Assembly (NCBI GenBank): GCA_963840275.1
Contig: CAWIYK010000009.1
Span: 124,001 to 188,000, forward strand
Reading direction: 5' to 3'
Length of the DNA: 64,000 bases
Source: Actinophytocola sp963840275
GTDB taxonomy: Bacteria > Actinomycetota > Actinomycetes > Mycobacteriales > Pseudonocardiaceae
Position numbers and translations under genes: made by a program
Shown: piece by piece, positions 8,301-16,576 of the stretch
How positions within the stretch are numbered: position 1 is the stretch's first letter
Layout: each line of letters begins with the position of its first letter
Notes under the pieces: generated by a model
What the model was told of the DNA's origin: nothing
Database searches by the model: none
Seen by the model: the letters and a program-made list of their open reading frames with translations, nothing else

Positions 8301-9954
8301 CCATGATGCGCGCCACCGAGGTGACGATCTCCTCGCGGATCGCGTCCAGCGGCGGGTTCGTCACCTGGGCGAAGTTCTGCTTGAAGTAGTCGTAGAGCAG
8401 CCGGGACCGCTTGGACAGCGCGGCCGGCGGGGTGTCGGTGCCCATCGACCCGATCGGCTCCGCGCCGTTCAGCGCCATCGGCGCCAGCAGGATCTTCAGC
8501 TCCTCCTCGGTGTAGCCGAAGGAGAGCTGGCGGCGCAGCACGGACTCGTTGGTCTGCACGACGTGCTCGCGGTCGGGCAGGTTCGCGACCTTCAGCAGCC
8601 CGGCGTGCAGCCACTCCCCGTAGGGCAGCTCGGCCGCGAGCTCGGCCTTGATCTCGTCGTCGTCGACGATCGTGCCGGCCGCGGTGTCCACGAGGAACAT
8701 CCGGCCCGGCTGCAGGCGGCCCTTGGCGACGACGTTCTCCGGCGCCACGTCGAGCACCCCGGTCTCGCTCGCGAGCACCACGCGGTCGTCGGTGGTGCGC
8801 CACCAGCGGGCCGGGCGCAGGCCGTTGCGGTCGAGCACCGCGCCGACGAGCGTGCCGTCCGAGAACGTCACGCTGGCCGGGCCGTCCCACGGCTCCATCA
8901 GGCTGGCGTGGAACTTGTAGAACGCCCGGCGCTTCGGATCCATGATGGCGTTGTTCTCCCACGCCTCCGGGATCATCATCAGCACCGCGTGCGGCAGGGT
9001 GCGCCCGCCGAGGTGCAGCAGCTCCAGCACCTCGTCGAAGGACGCGGAGTCGGACCCCTCGGGGTCGCAGACCGGGTACAGCCGGGTGAGGTCGCCGGGG
9101 ATCAGGTCCGACGCCAGCAGCGCCTCGCGGGCCCGCATGCGGTTGCGGTTGCCGCGGATCGTGTTGATCTCGCCGTTGTGCGCGACGAACCGGAACGGGT
9201 GCGCGAGCGGCCACGACGGGAACGTGTTGGTGGAGAACCGGCTGTGGACGAGCGCGATCGCGCTCGCGAGCCGCTCGTCGGTCAGGTCGGTGAAGAACAC
9301 CGGCAGCTGCGCGGTGGTCAGCATTCCCTTGTAGACGACCGTACGCGCGGACAGCGAGGGGAAGTAGACCCCGCACCCGGCCGCGACGCTCTCGTGCTCG
9401 GCGCGCTTGCGCAGGCAGAAGGCCATCCGGTCGAGGTCGACGCCGGTCACGCGCGCGCCGTCGGCGGACGGGTGGGCCGCGACGAACGGCATCGCGAAGT
9501 GCGGCATCACCGAGCGCGCGGTCGGGCCGACGTTGGCCGCGGCCGGCGCGACCGGCACGTCGCGCCAGCCGAGGACCTCGAGGCCCTCCTCGTCGGCGAT
9601 GCGCTCGACCAGCGAGACGGCTCTGGCTCGCTGGTCGAGGTCCGCGGGCAGGAACCCGATGCCGGCGGCGTAGGCGTGCGCGCCGGTTTCATCGGACTCC
9701 GGCAGAGGGAAGTCGACGGCCTCGCGGTACAGCTCGTCGGGCAGCTGCAGCAGGATGCCGGCGCCGTCGCCGCTGGTCGGCTCGGCGCCCGCGGCACCGC
9801 GGTGCTCCAGGTTGGCCAGCGCCACCAGGGCGTCGGTCACGATGCCGTGCGAGCGCCGACCCTGTATGTCGGCGACCATGGCCACGCCACACGCGTCACG
9901 TTCGGTGGTGGGATCGTAAAGACCCTGTGCCGTGGGGATGGCAGAAAAAATCAC
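5386..9954 (-). CDS. gltB: glutamate synthase [NADPH] large (alpha) subunit
   Basis: A 1522-residue alpha subunit. The GTG start at 9954 gives VIFSAIPTAQGLYDPTTERD, and the mature N-terminal nucleophile would be Cys22 in DACGVAM after removal of a 21-residue propeptide. A GGGAGG ribosome site lies upstream. Domains in order are the class II glutamine amidotransferase (1-410), the central domain, the FMN synthase domain with the 3Fe-4S ligands in CVMMRVCHLDTCPVGVA (around 1150), and the C-terminal GxGxG beta-helix. The length is normal for the family. It forms a coupled operon with gltD. The 369-base upstream region is shared with the divergent GH16 gene. Confidence 0.97.
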   Translation of the reverse strand: MIFSAIPTAQGLYDPTTERDACGVAMVADIQGRRSHGIVTDALVALANLEHRGAAGAEPTSGDGAGILLQLPDELYREAVDFPLPESDETGAHAYAAGIGFLPADLDQRARAVSLVERIADEEGLEVLGWRDVPVAPAAANVGPTARSVMPHFAMPFVAAHPSADGARVTGVDLDRMAFCLRKRAEHESVAAGCGVYFPSLSARTVVYKGMLTTAQLPVFFTDLTDERLASAIALVHSRFSTNTFPSWPLAHPFRFVAHNGEINTIRGNRNRMRAREALLASDLIPGDLTRLYPVCDPEGSDSASFDEVLELLHLGGRTLPHAVLMMIPEAWENNAIMDPKRRAFYKFHASLMEPWDGPASVTFSDGTLVGAVLDRNGLRPARWWRTTDDRVVLASETGVLDVAPENVVAKGRLQPGRMFLVDTAAGTIVDDDEIKAELAAELPYGEWLHAGLLKVANLPDREHVVQTNESVLRRQLSFGYTEEELKILLAPMALNGAEPIGSMGTDTPPAALSKRSRLLYDYFKQNFAQVTNPPLDAIREEIVTSVARIMGPEQNLLSPNPASCRHIQLPYPVIDNDELAKLIHVNDDGDMPGYACTVLPGLYEVDGDGDALAAAIERVRREASEAIAAGARTLVLSDRDADHRMAPIPSLLLVSAVHHHLVRTKERLRVALVVETGDAREVHHVALLLGYGAAAVNPYLAFETIENLIRRGTLTGIEARQAIRNYVGALVKGVLKIMSKMGISTVGAYTAAQVFEAFGLSHDVLDEYFTGTSSKLGGVGLAVIAEEVAARHHRAHPENPTDRVHRRLEVGGEYAYRREGELHLFTPETVFLLQHATKTRRQDVYRSYVDEVERLNRDGGALRGLFKLRKEDRTPIPLDEVEPVESILRRFNTGAMSYGSISAEAHETLAIAMNRIGGRSNTGEGGEDTDRLYDDERRSAIKQIASGRFGVTSEYLVNATDLQIKMAQGAKPGEGGQLPPNKVWPWIARTRHSTAGVGLISPPPHHDIYSIEDLAQLIHDLKNANEHARVHVKLVSELGVGTVAAGVSKAHADVVLISGHDGGTGASPLNSLKHAGTPWEVGLAETQQTLMLNGLRDRITVQVDGAMKTGRDVVVAALLGAEEYGFATAPLIVAGCVMMRVCHLDTCPVGVATQNPVLRERYTGQADHVVNFFHFVANEVREMLAELGFHTLDEAIGHAELLDVDDAVEHWKARGMDLSPIFAVPESSYGTARRRVRAQDHGLDQALDRTLIQLAEAALEDAHPLRLELPVRNVNRTVGTLLGSEVTRRYGGDGLPDDTIHIGLSGSAGQSLGAFLPAGITLDLVGDANDYVGKGLSGGRIIVRPHPDSAFAAEQQVIGGNVIAYGATGGEIFLRGRVGERFCVRNSGAVAVAEGVGDHAFEYMTGGRAVVLGPTGRNLAAGMSGGIAYVLDLNEKMVNTAMVDLQRPSGEDQRWLREIVSAHHRHTGSAVAASLLGDWTRRAASFTKVMPRDYQRVLEAMRLAAAEGRDIDEAVMEASRG

Positions 9955-10220
9955 GCGTCGACCTCCCTCGTCGTCCTCGCGCTCAGTTGGTAGCTGGGCG
10001 CGGGACGGCGGTGGCCCGCGTGTTGACGTGAGCTTAACAGTCCCGAAACCCTCGAGCACGCATCAAAGGGCGGATTTTCCGCGTTGGGTGTAACGCTTTG
10101 GAAGATCCGCACGATAAGGCGCCCTTCGCCCTGGTGGGGACCTGTGCGCACCGGTCGTTCGCCTACTCCAGGGTAACCGACCAATACCGGGATGAGGCAA
10201 CGGCTCCGCGTCATCAACTG

Positions 10221-10250
10221 TTGACAATCCGTTGTGAGAGCGCTTCCATA
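10221..10250 (+). promoter_or_regulatory. GH16 promoter with LacI-type operator
   Basis: TTGACA at 10221-10226 is a consensus -35 box, and TCCATA at 10245-10250 is a weak -10 box at 18-bp spacing. The sequence TGAGAGCGCTTCCA at 10235-10248 overlaps this promoter. It matches 11 of 14 positions of the perfect palindrome at 11897-11910 and resembles CebR/LacI-family operators. The likely regulator is the LacI gene at 16573. The remainder of the 369-base gap between gltB and this gene shows no coding region. Confidence 0.65.
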
Positions 10251-10323
10251 GCAGACGGCAATATCTGCGGCCATCAGAGGCACTCGGTTCCCCTGCCCCG
10301 AGCGTGACGAGGAGGTCACCGCT

Positions 10324-11715
10324 ATGCCCGTTACCCCCACCCCAACCCGCCTACGAAGGCGCAAACTCGCCATCGGCGCCGCCGCTGCCGCGGCGCTGGT
10401 CGTCGCTCCACTGACCTACGCGGCCGAAGCGTCCGTGCCACCGCCCGACAGCGGCTGGACACAGGTCTGGGCCGACGACTTCAACGGTTCGGCGAACACG
10501 CTGCCCTCGTCGTCCAACTGGATCTTCGACATCGGCCACAGCTACCCGGGCGGCCCGGGCAACTGGGGCACCGGCGAGATCGCTGCCCACACCAACAACC
10601 CGGCCAACGTGAGCGTCGACGGCGGCGGCAACCTGCGGATCACCCCGCTGCGCGACGGCGCCGGCAACTGGACCTCGGCGCGCATCGAGACCCAGCGCAG
10701 CGACTTCAAGCCGCCATCGGGCGGCGTGCTGCGCATCGAGGGCCGCATCCAGATGCCGAACGTCGGCGGCAACGAGGCACTCGGCTACTGGCCGGCGTTC
10801 TGGGCGCTCGGCTCGCCGTTCCGCGGCAACTACTGGAACTGGCCGGGCATCGGCGAGTTCGACATCATGGAGAACGTCAACGGCATCAACTCCGTGTGGG
10901 GCGTGCTCCACTGTGGAGTCGCGCCGGGCGGGCCGTGCAACGAGAACAACGGCCTCGGCGCGAGCCGGGCGTGCCCCGGCTCGTCCTGCCAGTCGGCGTT
11001 CCACACCTACCGGTTCGAGTGGGACCAGAGCGTCTCGCCCAACCAGCTGCGGTGGTACGTGGACGGTCAGCAGTTCCACAGCGTCAGCCAGGGCCAGCTC
11101 CCGGCCGACACGTGGAACCAGATGACCAGCCACGCCGGCTACTTCATCATCCTGAACGTCGCCATGGGCGGCGCGTTCCCCGACGGCGTGGCCGGACGGG
11201 CGACGCCGGTCGCGGAGACGGTGCCCGGGCGGCCGATGCTGGTCGACTACGTGGCGGTGTGGAGCCGCGGCGGTGGCGGCCCGACCGACCCGCCACCCGG
11301 CGGCGGTAGCGCCTACAGCCAGACCCAGGCCGAGAACTTCCAGCAGCACGGCGGTCTGACCACCGGCGGCACCACCGACGCGGGCGGCGGCAGCTACGTC
11401 GGCTCGGCCGCGAACGGCGACTGGGCCCGCTACGACGACATCGACTTCGGCACCACCCCGGCGCGGCAGTTCGTGGCCAGGGTGGCGTCCGGCGCGGCCG
11501 GCGGCGTGAGCGGTCTCGTCGAGGTGCGCCTCGACTCGCGGTCCAACGCGCCGATCGGCAGCTTCGCGGTCGGCAACACGGGCGGCTGGCAGAGCTGGCG
11601 CACGATCCCGGCCAACATCTCCAACGTGACCGGGGTGCACGACGTGTTCCTCACGTTCACCAGCGGCCAACCGGCCGACTTCGTCAACGTCAACTGGTTC
11701 AACTTCGGAAGGTAG
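10324..11715 (+). CDS. secreted GH16 beta-glucanase with C-terminal CBM6-like module
   Basis: A 463-residue secreted glycoside hydrolase family 16 enzyme, most likely an endo-beta-1,3-glucanase (laminarinase type). The signal peptide carries an RRRKL twin-arginine-like start and a long Ala/Val core (about 1-35). The GH16 catalytic motif is GEFDIMENVNG with nucleophile Glu178, Asp180 and acid/base Glu183. The catalytic domain ends near 310 (VDYVAVWSRGG). A Gly/Pro/Thr linker follows, then a beta-sandwich of about 130 residues starting SQTQAENFQQHGGL, which reads as a CBM6-type carbohydrate-binding module. A LacI-type operator precedes it and a strong terminator follows. It probably supplies oligoglucosides for the ABC importer downstream. 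Confidence 0.92.
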   Translation: MPVTPTPTRLRRRKLAIGAAAAAALVVAPLTYAAEASVPPPDSGWTQVWADDFNGSANTLPSSSNWIFDIGHSYPGGPGNWGTGEIAAHTNNPANVSVDGGGNLRITPLRDGAGNWTSARIETQRSDFKPPSGGVLRIEGRIQMPNVGGNEALGYWPAFWALGSPFRGNYWNWPGIGEFDIMENVNGINSVWGVLHCGVAPGGPCNENNGLGASRACPGSSCQSAFHTYRFEWDQSVSPNQLRWYVDGQQFHSVSQGQLPADTWNQMTSHAGYFIILNVAMGGAFPDGVAGRATPVAETVPGRPMLVDYVAVWSRGGGGPTDPPPGGGSAYSQTQAENFQQHGGLTTGGTTDAGGGSYVGSAANGDWARYDDIDFGTTPARQFVARVASGAAGGVSGLVEVRLDSRSNAPIGSFAVGNTGGWQSWRTIPANISNVTGVHDVFLTFTSGQPADFVNVNWFNFGR

Positions 11716-11788
11716 CAAGGAGTCGACCACCTCAAGACCGCGATCCGCGCGACCCGAAACAGGCCACGTGGAGTGTGGATCGCACCTG

Positions 11789-11826
11789 CCGGCCCCTCGC
11801 ACCTCGTCCCAGGCGCGAGGGGCCGG
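11789..11826 (+). terminator. terminator after GH16
   Basis: A perfect 12-bp stem: CCGGCCCCTCGC at 11789-11800 pairs with GCGAGGGGCCGG at 11815-11826 across a 14-nt loop. It separates the GH16 transcript from the transporter promoter. There is no T-run. Confidence 0.8.
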
Positions 11827-11856
11827 CTTCGTCCGCAACGTCCCGGTTACAGGGTC

Positions 11857-11910
11857 TTGACACACCTGCGCTGACCAGAGATCCTTCGGAAACCCATGAG
11901 AGCGCTCTCA
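11857..11910 (+). promoter_or_regulatory. sugar-operon promoter and perfect LacI-type operator
   Basis: TTGACA at 11857-11862 is a consensus -35 box, with GATCCT at 11880-11885 as a weak -10 box at 17-bp spacing. Immediately downstream, TGAGAGCGCTCTCA at 11897-11910 is a perfect 14-bp palindrome of the CebR/LacI class. It sits 70 bases before the binding-protein gene and should repress the transporter-GH1-lacI operon in the absence of inducer. The inducer is probably a short beta-glucoside, which is an inference. Confidence 0.75.
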
Positions 11911-11980
11911 CGCACGGCGGGCGCTGAGTGAAGCGACCAGTTCGACACCGTGGCCGGCGACCGGCCGCAGGAGGCCAGTT

Positions 11981-13255
11981 ATGCGTAAGTCTGGGATCGT
12001 GGCGTCCCTCGTCGGGACCGCCCTCGTCCTCACAGCCTGCGGGGGCGGCTCGGACAGTGCGGACCAGAACGGCGAGGTCACACTGACGATCAACGTCTTC
12101 GGCGACAGCTTCTCGTTACCGGACAACCGTTCCCTCTACGACGAGTACGAGAAGGCGCACAAGGACGTCAAGATCGTCGAGAACCGCAGCGACTTCGGCA
12201 CCCACCACCAGAACCTGCAGGCCCGGCTCACGGCGGGCTCCGGCACCGCGGACCTCGAGGTGATCGAGGTCGGCCAGGTGTCGGGCTACATCGGGCAGCC
12301 GGACAAGTTCGTGAACTTCAAGGAGAAGGACGTCGACACGGGCCAGTGGACCGAGTCCACCGTGCAGCGCGCGTCCACTCCGGACGGTGGCACGCTCATC
12401 GGCCTGCCGACCGACATCGGCGGCCTCGCGATGTGCTACCGCACCGACCTGTTCGCGCAGGCCGGCCTGCCGACCGCCCGGGACGAGGTGTCCGCGCTCT
12501 GGTCCACCTGGGAGGAGTACGTGGCCGTCGGCGACCAGTTCGTCGCGAAGGCGCCCGGCGTGAAGTGGTTCGACGCGGGCGGCCACCTGTTCACCGGCGT
12601 CCTCGGCGCCGAGAAGGAGACCTACTACAACGCCGACGGCGACCTGGTGGTCGAGAAGAACAAGGCCGTCAAGAACGCGTGGGACCTCACGGTCAAGGCG
12701 ATCGAGGACGGCCAGTCGGCCGCGCTGCCGGAGTTCTCGCCGGAGTGGAACACCGGCTTCCAGCAGGGCCAGTTCGCGACGATCACCTGCCCCGCCTGGA
12801 TGATGGGCTACATCCAGGGCAACGCGGCGGACACCAAGGGCAAGTGGGACATCGCGAAGATCCCCGGCGGGTCCGGCAACTGGGGCGGCTCGTACGTGAC
12901 CGTGCCGTCGCAGGGCAAGCACCAGGACGCGGCGGTCGAGCTGGCCAAGTGGCTGACCGCCCCGGAGCAGAACGTCAAGCTGTTCAAGACGATCGGCAAC
13001 TTCCCGAGCCAGCGGAGCACGTGGGAGCAGCCCGAGGTCGCGGACTTCGCCTCCGAGTTCTTCTCCGGCGCGCCGGCCGGCAAGATCTTCCCGGAGTCGC
13101 TCGAGAACGCGCCGGTGCAGGTCTACGGGCCGCAGAGCGGCGTCATCGGCAACACGTTCGCCGGCGCGCTCAACAGCGTCGAACAGGGCACCGACCCCGA
13201 CGAGGCGTGGGAGTCGGCGATGAACGACATCAAGGCCGCCGCGGGTGATGGATGA
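11981..13255 (+). CDS. sugar ABC transporter substrate-binding lipoprotein
   Basis: A 424-residue extracellular solute-binding protein of the CUT1 (oligosaccharide) class. The lipoprotein signal is MRKSGIVASLVGTALVLTAC, with the lipobox LTAC and Cys20 as the lipidated residue. The mature part has the type 1 binding-protein fold seen in maltose/cellobiose binders, for example DLEVIEVGQVSGYIGQP and FATITCPAWMMGYIQG. The gene overlaps the first permease by ATGA. No ATPase gene is present, which is normal for actinobacterial CUT1 importers that share an MsiK-type ATPase encoded elsewhere. The substrate is inferred to be beta-glucan oligomers from the flanking GH16 and GH1 genes. Confidence 0.92.
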   Translation: MRKSGIVASLVGTALVLTACGGGSDSADQNGEVTLTINVFGDSFSLPDNRSLYDEYEKAHKDVKIVENRSDFGTHHQNLQARLTAGSGTADLEVIEVGQVSGYIGQPDKFVNFKEKDVDTGQWTESTVQRASTPDGGTLIGLPTDIGGLAMCYRTDLFAQAGLPTARDEVSALWSTWEEYVAVGDQFVAKAPGVKWFDAGGHLFTGVLGAEKETYYNADGDLVVEKNKAVKNAWDLTVKAIEDGQSAALPEFSPEWNTGFQQGQFATITCPAWMMGYIQGNAADTKGKWDIAKIPGGSGNWGGSYVTVPSQGKHQDAAVELAKWLTAPEQNVKLFKTIGNFPSQRSTWEQPEVADFASEFFSGAPAGKIFPESLENAPVQVYGPQSGVIGNTFAGALNSVEQGTDPDEAWESAMNDIKAAAGDG

Positions 13256-14244
13256 CCGCACAGCTCGACGACCGCGGTGCGCCGCCCGAGTCGGGGCGGC
13301 GCCCGCCGGTCACACCAGCTCGCCGGCAGGCCTGGCGCTCCCGGCTGTACCGCTGGGACGTCAAGGGCTCGCCCTACCTCTACGTCCTGCCGTTCTTCGG
13401 GTTGTTCGCCGTGTTCGGCCTGTTCCCGCTGGCCTACACGGCGGTCATCTCGACGACGTCGTGGAGCCCGCGCAAGCCCGGCAGCGAGGACGTCTCCGTC
13501 GGGCTGGACAACTACGCGAAGCTGCTGTCCGACGACAACTTCCACAACGCGCTGATCAACACGTTCGGCATCGGCATCATCTCGACGGTGCCGCAGCTGT
13601 TGCTGGCGCTGGGGATCGCGCACCTGCTGAACTACAAGCTGCGCGGGCGGCTGTTCCTGCGGATGGGGGTGCTGGTCCCCTACATCACGTCGGTCGCCGC
13701 GGTCGCGCTGATCTTCAACCAGATCTTCGCGCGGGACTTCGGCCTGCTGAACTGGTTCCTGCAGCCGTTCATGGACAACCCGCTCGACTGGCGGGCCGAG
13801 AAGTGGGCCTCCTGGCTCGCGGTGTCGGCGATGGTGACGTGGCACTGGACCGGCTACAACGCGCTGATCTACCTGGCCGCGATGCAGACGATCCCCTACG
13901 AGCTCTACGAGTCCGCGTCGATCGACGGCGCGAACAAGTGGCAGCAGTTCTGGCACATCACGATCCCGAGCCTGCGGCCGACCATCATCTTCACGGTCAT
14001 CGTGTCGACGATCGGCGCGCTGCAGCTGTTCGCGGAGCCGTTCCTGTTCGACACGACCCGCAACAACAACGGCGGCTCGGAACGCCAGTTCCAGACCGTG
14101 GTCCTCTACCTGTACCAACAGTTCTGGACCAACGGCCGGTACGGGTACGCGGCCGCCGTCGCCTGGACCCTGTTCCTCATCACCGTGGTGATCGCGCTGG
14201 TGAACTTCCTGCTGGTGCGCCGGATCCGATCGGCGGACGACTGA
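13252..14244 (+). CDS. sugar ABC transporter permease (MalF-like)
   Basis: A 330-residue inner-membrane permease of the CUT1 family. There are six predicted helices, starting with YVLPFFGLFAVFGLFPLAY near 45. The EAA loop that docks the ATPase is ELYESASIDGANKWQQFW (about 220-240). It follows the binding protein with a 4-base ATGA overlap and ends one base before the start of the second permease. It has the normal length and no abnormal features. Confidence 0.93.
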   Translation: MTAQLDDRGAPPESGRRPPVTPARRQAWRSRLYRWDVKGSPYLYVLPFFGLFAVFGLFPLAYTAVISTTSWSPRKPGSEDVSVGLDNYAKLLSDDNFHNALINTFGIGIISTVPQLLLALGIAHLLNYKLRGRLFLRMGVLVPYITSVAAVALIFNQIFARDFGLLNWFLQPFMDNPLDWRAEKWASWLAVSAMVTWHWTGYNALIYLAAMQTIPYELYESASIDGANKWQQFWHITIPSLRPTIIFTVIVSTIGALQLFAEPFLFDTTRNNNGGSERQFQTVVLYLYQQFWTNGRYGYAAAVAWTLFLITVVIALVNFLLVRRIRSADD

Positions 14245-14245
14245 C

Positions 14246-15132
14246 ATGGCTGTGTTGACGGCAAAGGCAGCGACACCGGCGACACGGCGACGCCGCCGCG
14301 GCGCCGACGCCCGCCCGGCGAGGGCCGCTGGGGCACCTACGCGATCCTCCTCGGCATCATCATCTTCTCGATCTTCCCGCTGTACTGGTCGATCGTGGTG
14401 TCCTCGCGGGACCGGTCGGCCGTCGGCAGCTATCCCCCGCCGCTCGTGCCGGGCGGCTCGCTGTGGGACAACCTGTCCAAGGCGTTCGAGCAGGGCAACT
14501 TCGGGCTGGCGCTGACGAACTCGGTGATCGTCGCCGGCACGATCACGGTCGCGGTCGTGTTCACGTCCACACTGGCCGGTTTCGCGTTCGCCAAGCTGAC
14601 CTTCCGCGGCCGCAACGGGTTGTTCGCCGCGGTGGTCGGCACGATGCTGGTGCCGACCCAGCTCGCGATCATCCCGTTGTACATCATGATCACGCAGTGG
14701 TTCGGCTGGGCCAACGACCTGCGCGGCGTGATCGTGCCGGCGCTCGTGAGCGCGTTCGGCGTGTTCTTCATGCGCCAGTACCTGTCCTCCGCGATGCCGA
14801 CCGAGCTGCTCGAGGCCGGCCGCGTGGACGGCGCCTCGACCCTGCGGATCTACTGGAGCGTGGTGCTGCCCATCGCGCGGCCGGGTGCCGCGGTGCTGGC
14901 GCTGCTCACGTTCATCACGTACTGGAACGACCTGTTCTGGCCGCTGATCCTGCTCAACACGCAGAACCCGACGGTGCAGGTGGCGATCGCCAACACCGCG
15001 AGCGGCATCGAGGTGGACTACTCGCTCGTGCTGGCCGGCACGGTGATCGCCACCTTCCCGATGCTGATCGTGTTCCTGTTGCTGGGCCGGCAGATCATCG
15101 GGGGAATCATGCAGGGGGCGGTGAAGGGGTGA
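14246..15132 (+). CDS. sugar ABC transporter permease (MalG-like), apparent N-terminal frameshift
   Basis: The second CUT1 permease. The EAA loop is ELLEAGRVDGASTLRIYW, and five or six helices can be read. The expected start, ATG at 14246 (MAVLTAKAATPATRRRRR), is in a different frame from the body. The body frame first reads sensibly as RPPGEGRWGTYAILLGII from about 14305 but has no ATG, GTG or TTG codon before GTG 14395. A one-base deletion inside the CG-rich run at about 14288-14315 explains this. If GTG 14395 were used instead, the first membrane helix would be lost. Assembly error, true mutation and a -1 ribosomal shift all remain possible. The operon and domain call are firm. Confidence 0.8.
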
Positions 15133-15208
15133 GCGGAGCTTGCGTAGCGAACCATTGGGCACAGGGCGACCGTGAACGGCGCCACCGAGACTGCGAGGGG
15201 GCGTCATG
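15130..15208 (+). repeat. stop-to-start junction element, copy 1
   Basis: A 79-base spacer that begins with the TGA stop of the permease and ends at the ATG of GH1. It aligns along its length with the unit at 20972-21047: both have GAGC...GCG...AGCGAA, then CACAGGGCGACCG, then CACCGAG, then CTGCGAGGGG, then the start codon. No ribosome site stronger than GAGGGGG is visible just before the ATG. Confidence 0.7.
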
Positions 15209-16576
15209 AACCGGCTCGAGTTCCCGAACGGTTTCGTGTGGGGCGCGGCGACGGCGGCCTACCAGATCGAGGGCGGGGTCAAGGAGGACGGTCGCGGACC
15301 GTCCATCTGGGACACGTTCAGCCACACGCCGGGCCGGGTGGCGAACGGCGACACCGGTGACGTGGCCGCCGACCACTACCGCAACTTCCGCGCCGACGTG
15401 GCGCTGATGGCGTCGCTCGGGCTGCCGGCATACCGGTTCTCGGTGTCCTGGCCCAGGATCCAGCCCGGCGGCCGCGGTCCGGTCAACGCCGCCGGGCTGG
15501 ACCACTACGAACGCCTGGTGGACGCGCTCGTCGAGCACGGCATCACGCCGATGCTCACGCTGTACCACTGGGACCTGCCCCAGGAGCTGGAGGACCACGG
15601 GGGCTGGGGGGAACGGGACACCACGGCCCGGTTCGCGGAGTACGCCGGGCTCGTGGGAGAACGGCTCGGCGACCGGGTCCCGCTGTGGACCACGCTGAAC
15701 GAGCCGTGGTGTGCCGCGTTCCTCGGGTACGCCTCCGGCGAGCACGCGCCGGGGCGCACCGACCCGGCGCTGGCGCTGCGGGCCGCCCACCACCTGCTGC
15801 TCGCGCACGGGTTGGGCACCCAGGCGCTGCGGGCCGCGCTGCCGGCGAGCGCGCAGGTGTCGATCACGCTGAACCTGTCCGCCGTGCTGCCGGCCGCCAC
15901 CTCGCCGGCCGCGACGAACGCGGTGCGCAGGATCGACGGGCTCGGCAACCGGCTGTTCCTCGACCCGCTGTTCCGCGGCCACTACCCCGCCGACGTCCGG
16001 CGCGACACGGCCGCGCTGACCGACTGGTCCTTCGTCGAGGACGGCGACCTGGACGCGATCGCGGCGCCGATCGACCTGCTGGGCATCAACTACTACACGC
16101 CGACACTGGTCGACGCGGGGGTCGCGCCACCGGGCCCGTCGCCGTGGCCGGCGTGCGGCAACGTCGCGTTCGTGCGGCAGCCGGGCCCGGCGACCGCCAT
16201 GGGCTGGGCCATCGACGCGCAGGGGCTGCGCAACGTGGTGCACCGCGTGCACGACCAGTACCGCCCGATACCGCTCATGATCACCGAGAACGGTGCCGCG
16301 TTCGACGACCAGCTCGGCGCGGACGGCGTCCGCGACGACGAGCGGATCGCGTATCTGCGGGATCACCTCACCGTCGTGCACGAGGCGATCGAGTCCGGCG
16401 TCGACCTTCGGGGATACTTCGTGTGGTCGTTGTTGGACAACTTCGAGTGGGCCTACGGGTACGCGAAGCGGTTCGGCATCGTCCACGTGGACTATCCGAC
16501 GCAGGCGCGGGTCTGGAAGGACAGCGCCTACTGGTACCGACAGGTGATCAGCACGAACGGCATCGAGCTCGTATGA
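15206..16576 (+). CDS. GH1 beta-glucosidase
   Basis: A 456-residue cytoplasmic family 1 glycoside hydrolase that would cleave imported beta-glucosides to glucose. It opens with FPNGFVWGAATAAYQIEG, the family signature. Acid/base Glu166 lies in TLNEPW and nucleophile Glu361 in ITENG. There is no signal peptide. The C-terminus WKDSAYWYRQVI is typical. The stop overlaps the lacI start (ATGA). Its position in one operon with a CUT1 importer and a LacI regulator, next to a secreted GH16, points to laminarin- or cellobiose-type oligomers. Confidence 0.94.
   Translation: MNRLEFPNGFVWGAATAAYQIEGGVKEDGRGPSIWDTFSHTPGRVANGDTGDVAADHYRNFRADVALMASLGLPAYRFSVSWPRIQPGGRGPVNAAGLDHYERLVDALVEHGITPMLTLYHWDLPQELEDHGGWGERDTTARFAEYAGLVGERLGDRVPLWTTLNEPWCAAFLGYASGEHAPGRTDPALALRAAHHLLLAHGLGTQALRAALPASAQVSITLNLSAVLPAATSPAATNAVRRIDGLGNRLFLDPLFRGHYPADVRRDTAALTDWSFVEDGDLDAIAAPIDLLGINYYTPTLVDAGVAPPGPSPWPACGNVAFVRQPGPATAMGWAIDAQGLRNVVHRVHDQYRPIPLMITENGAAFDDQLGADGVRDDERIAYLRDHLTVVHEAIESGVDLRGYFVWSLLDNFEWAYGYAKRFGIVHVDYPTQARVWKDSAYWYRQVISTNGIELV

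Noticed and set aside
4015..10000. Long open frames on the plus strand opposite gltB and gltD.
   Set aside because: They are the usual antisense open frames of GC-rich genes. Their Arg/Ala/Asp-rich sequence has no domains, while the minus-strand products are complete GltB and GltD.
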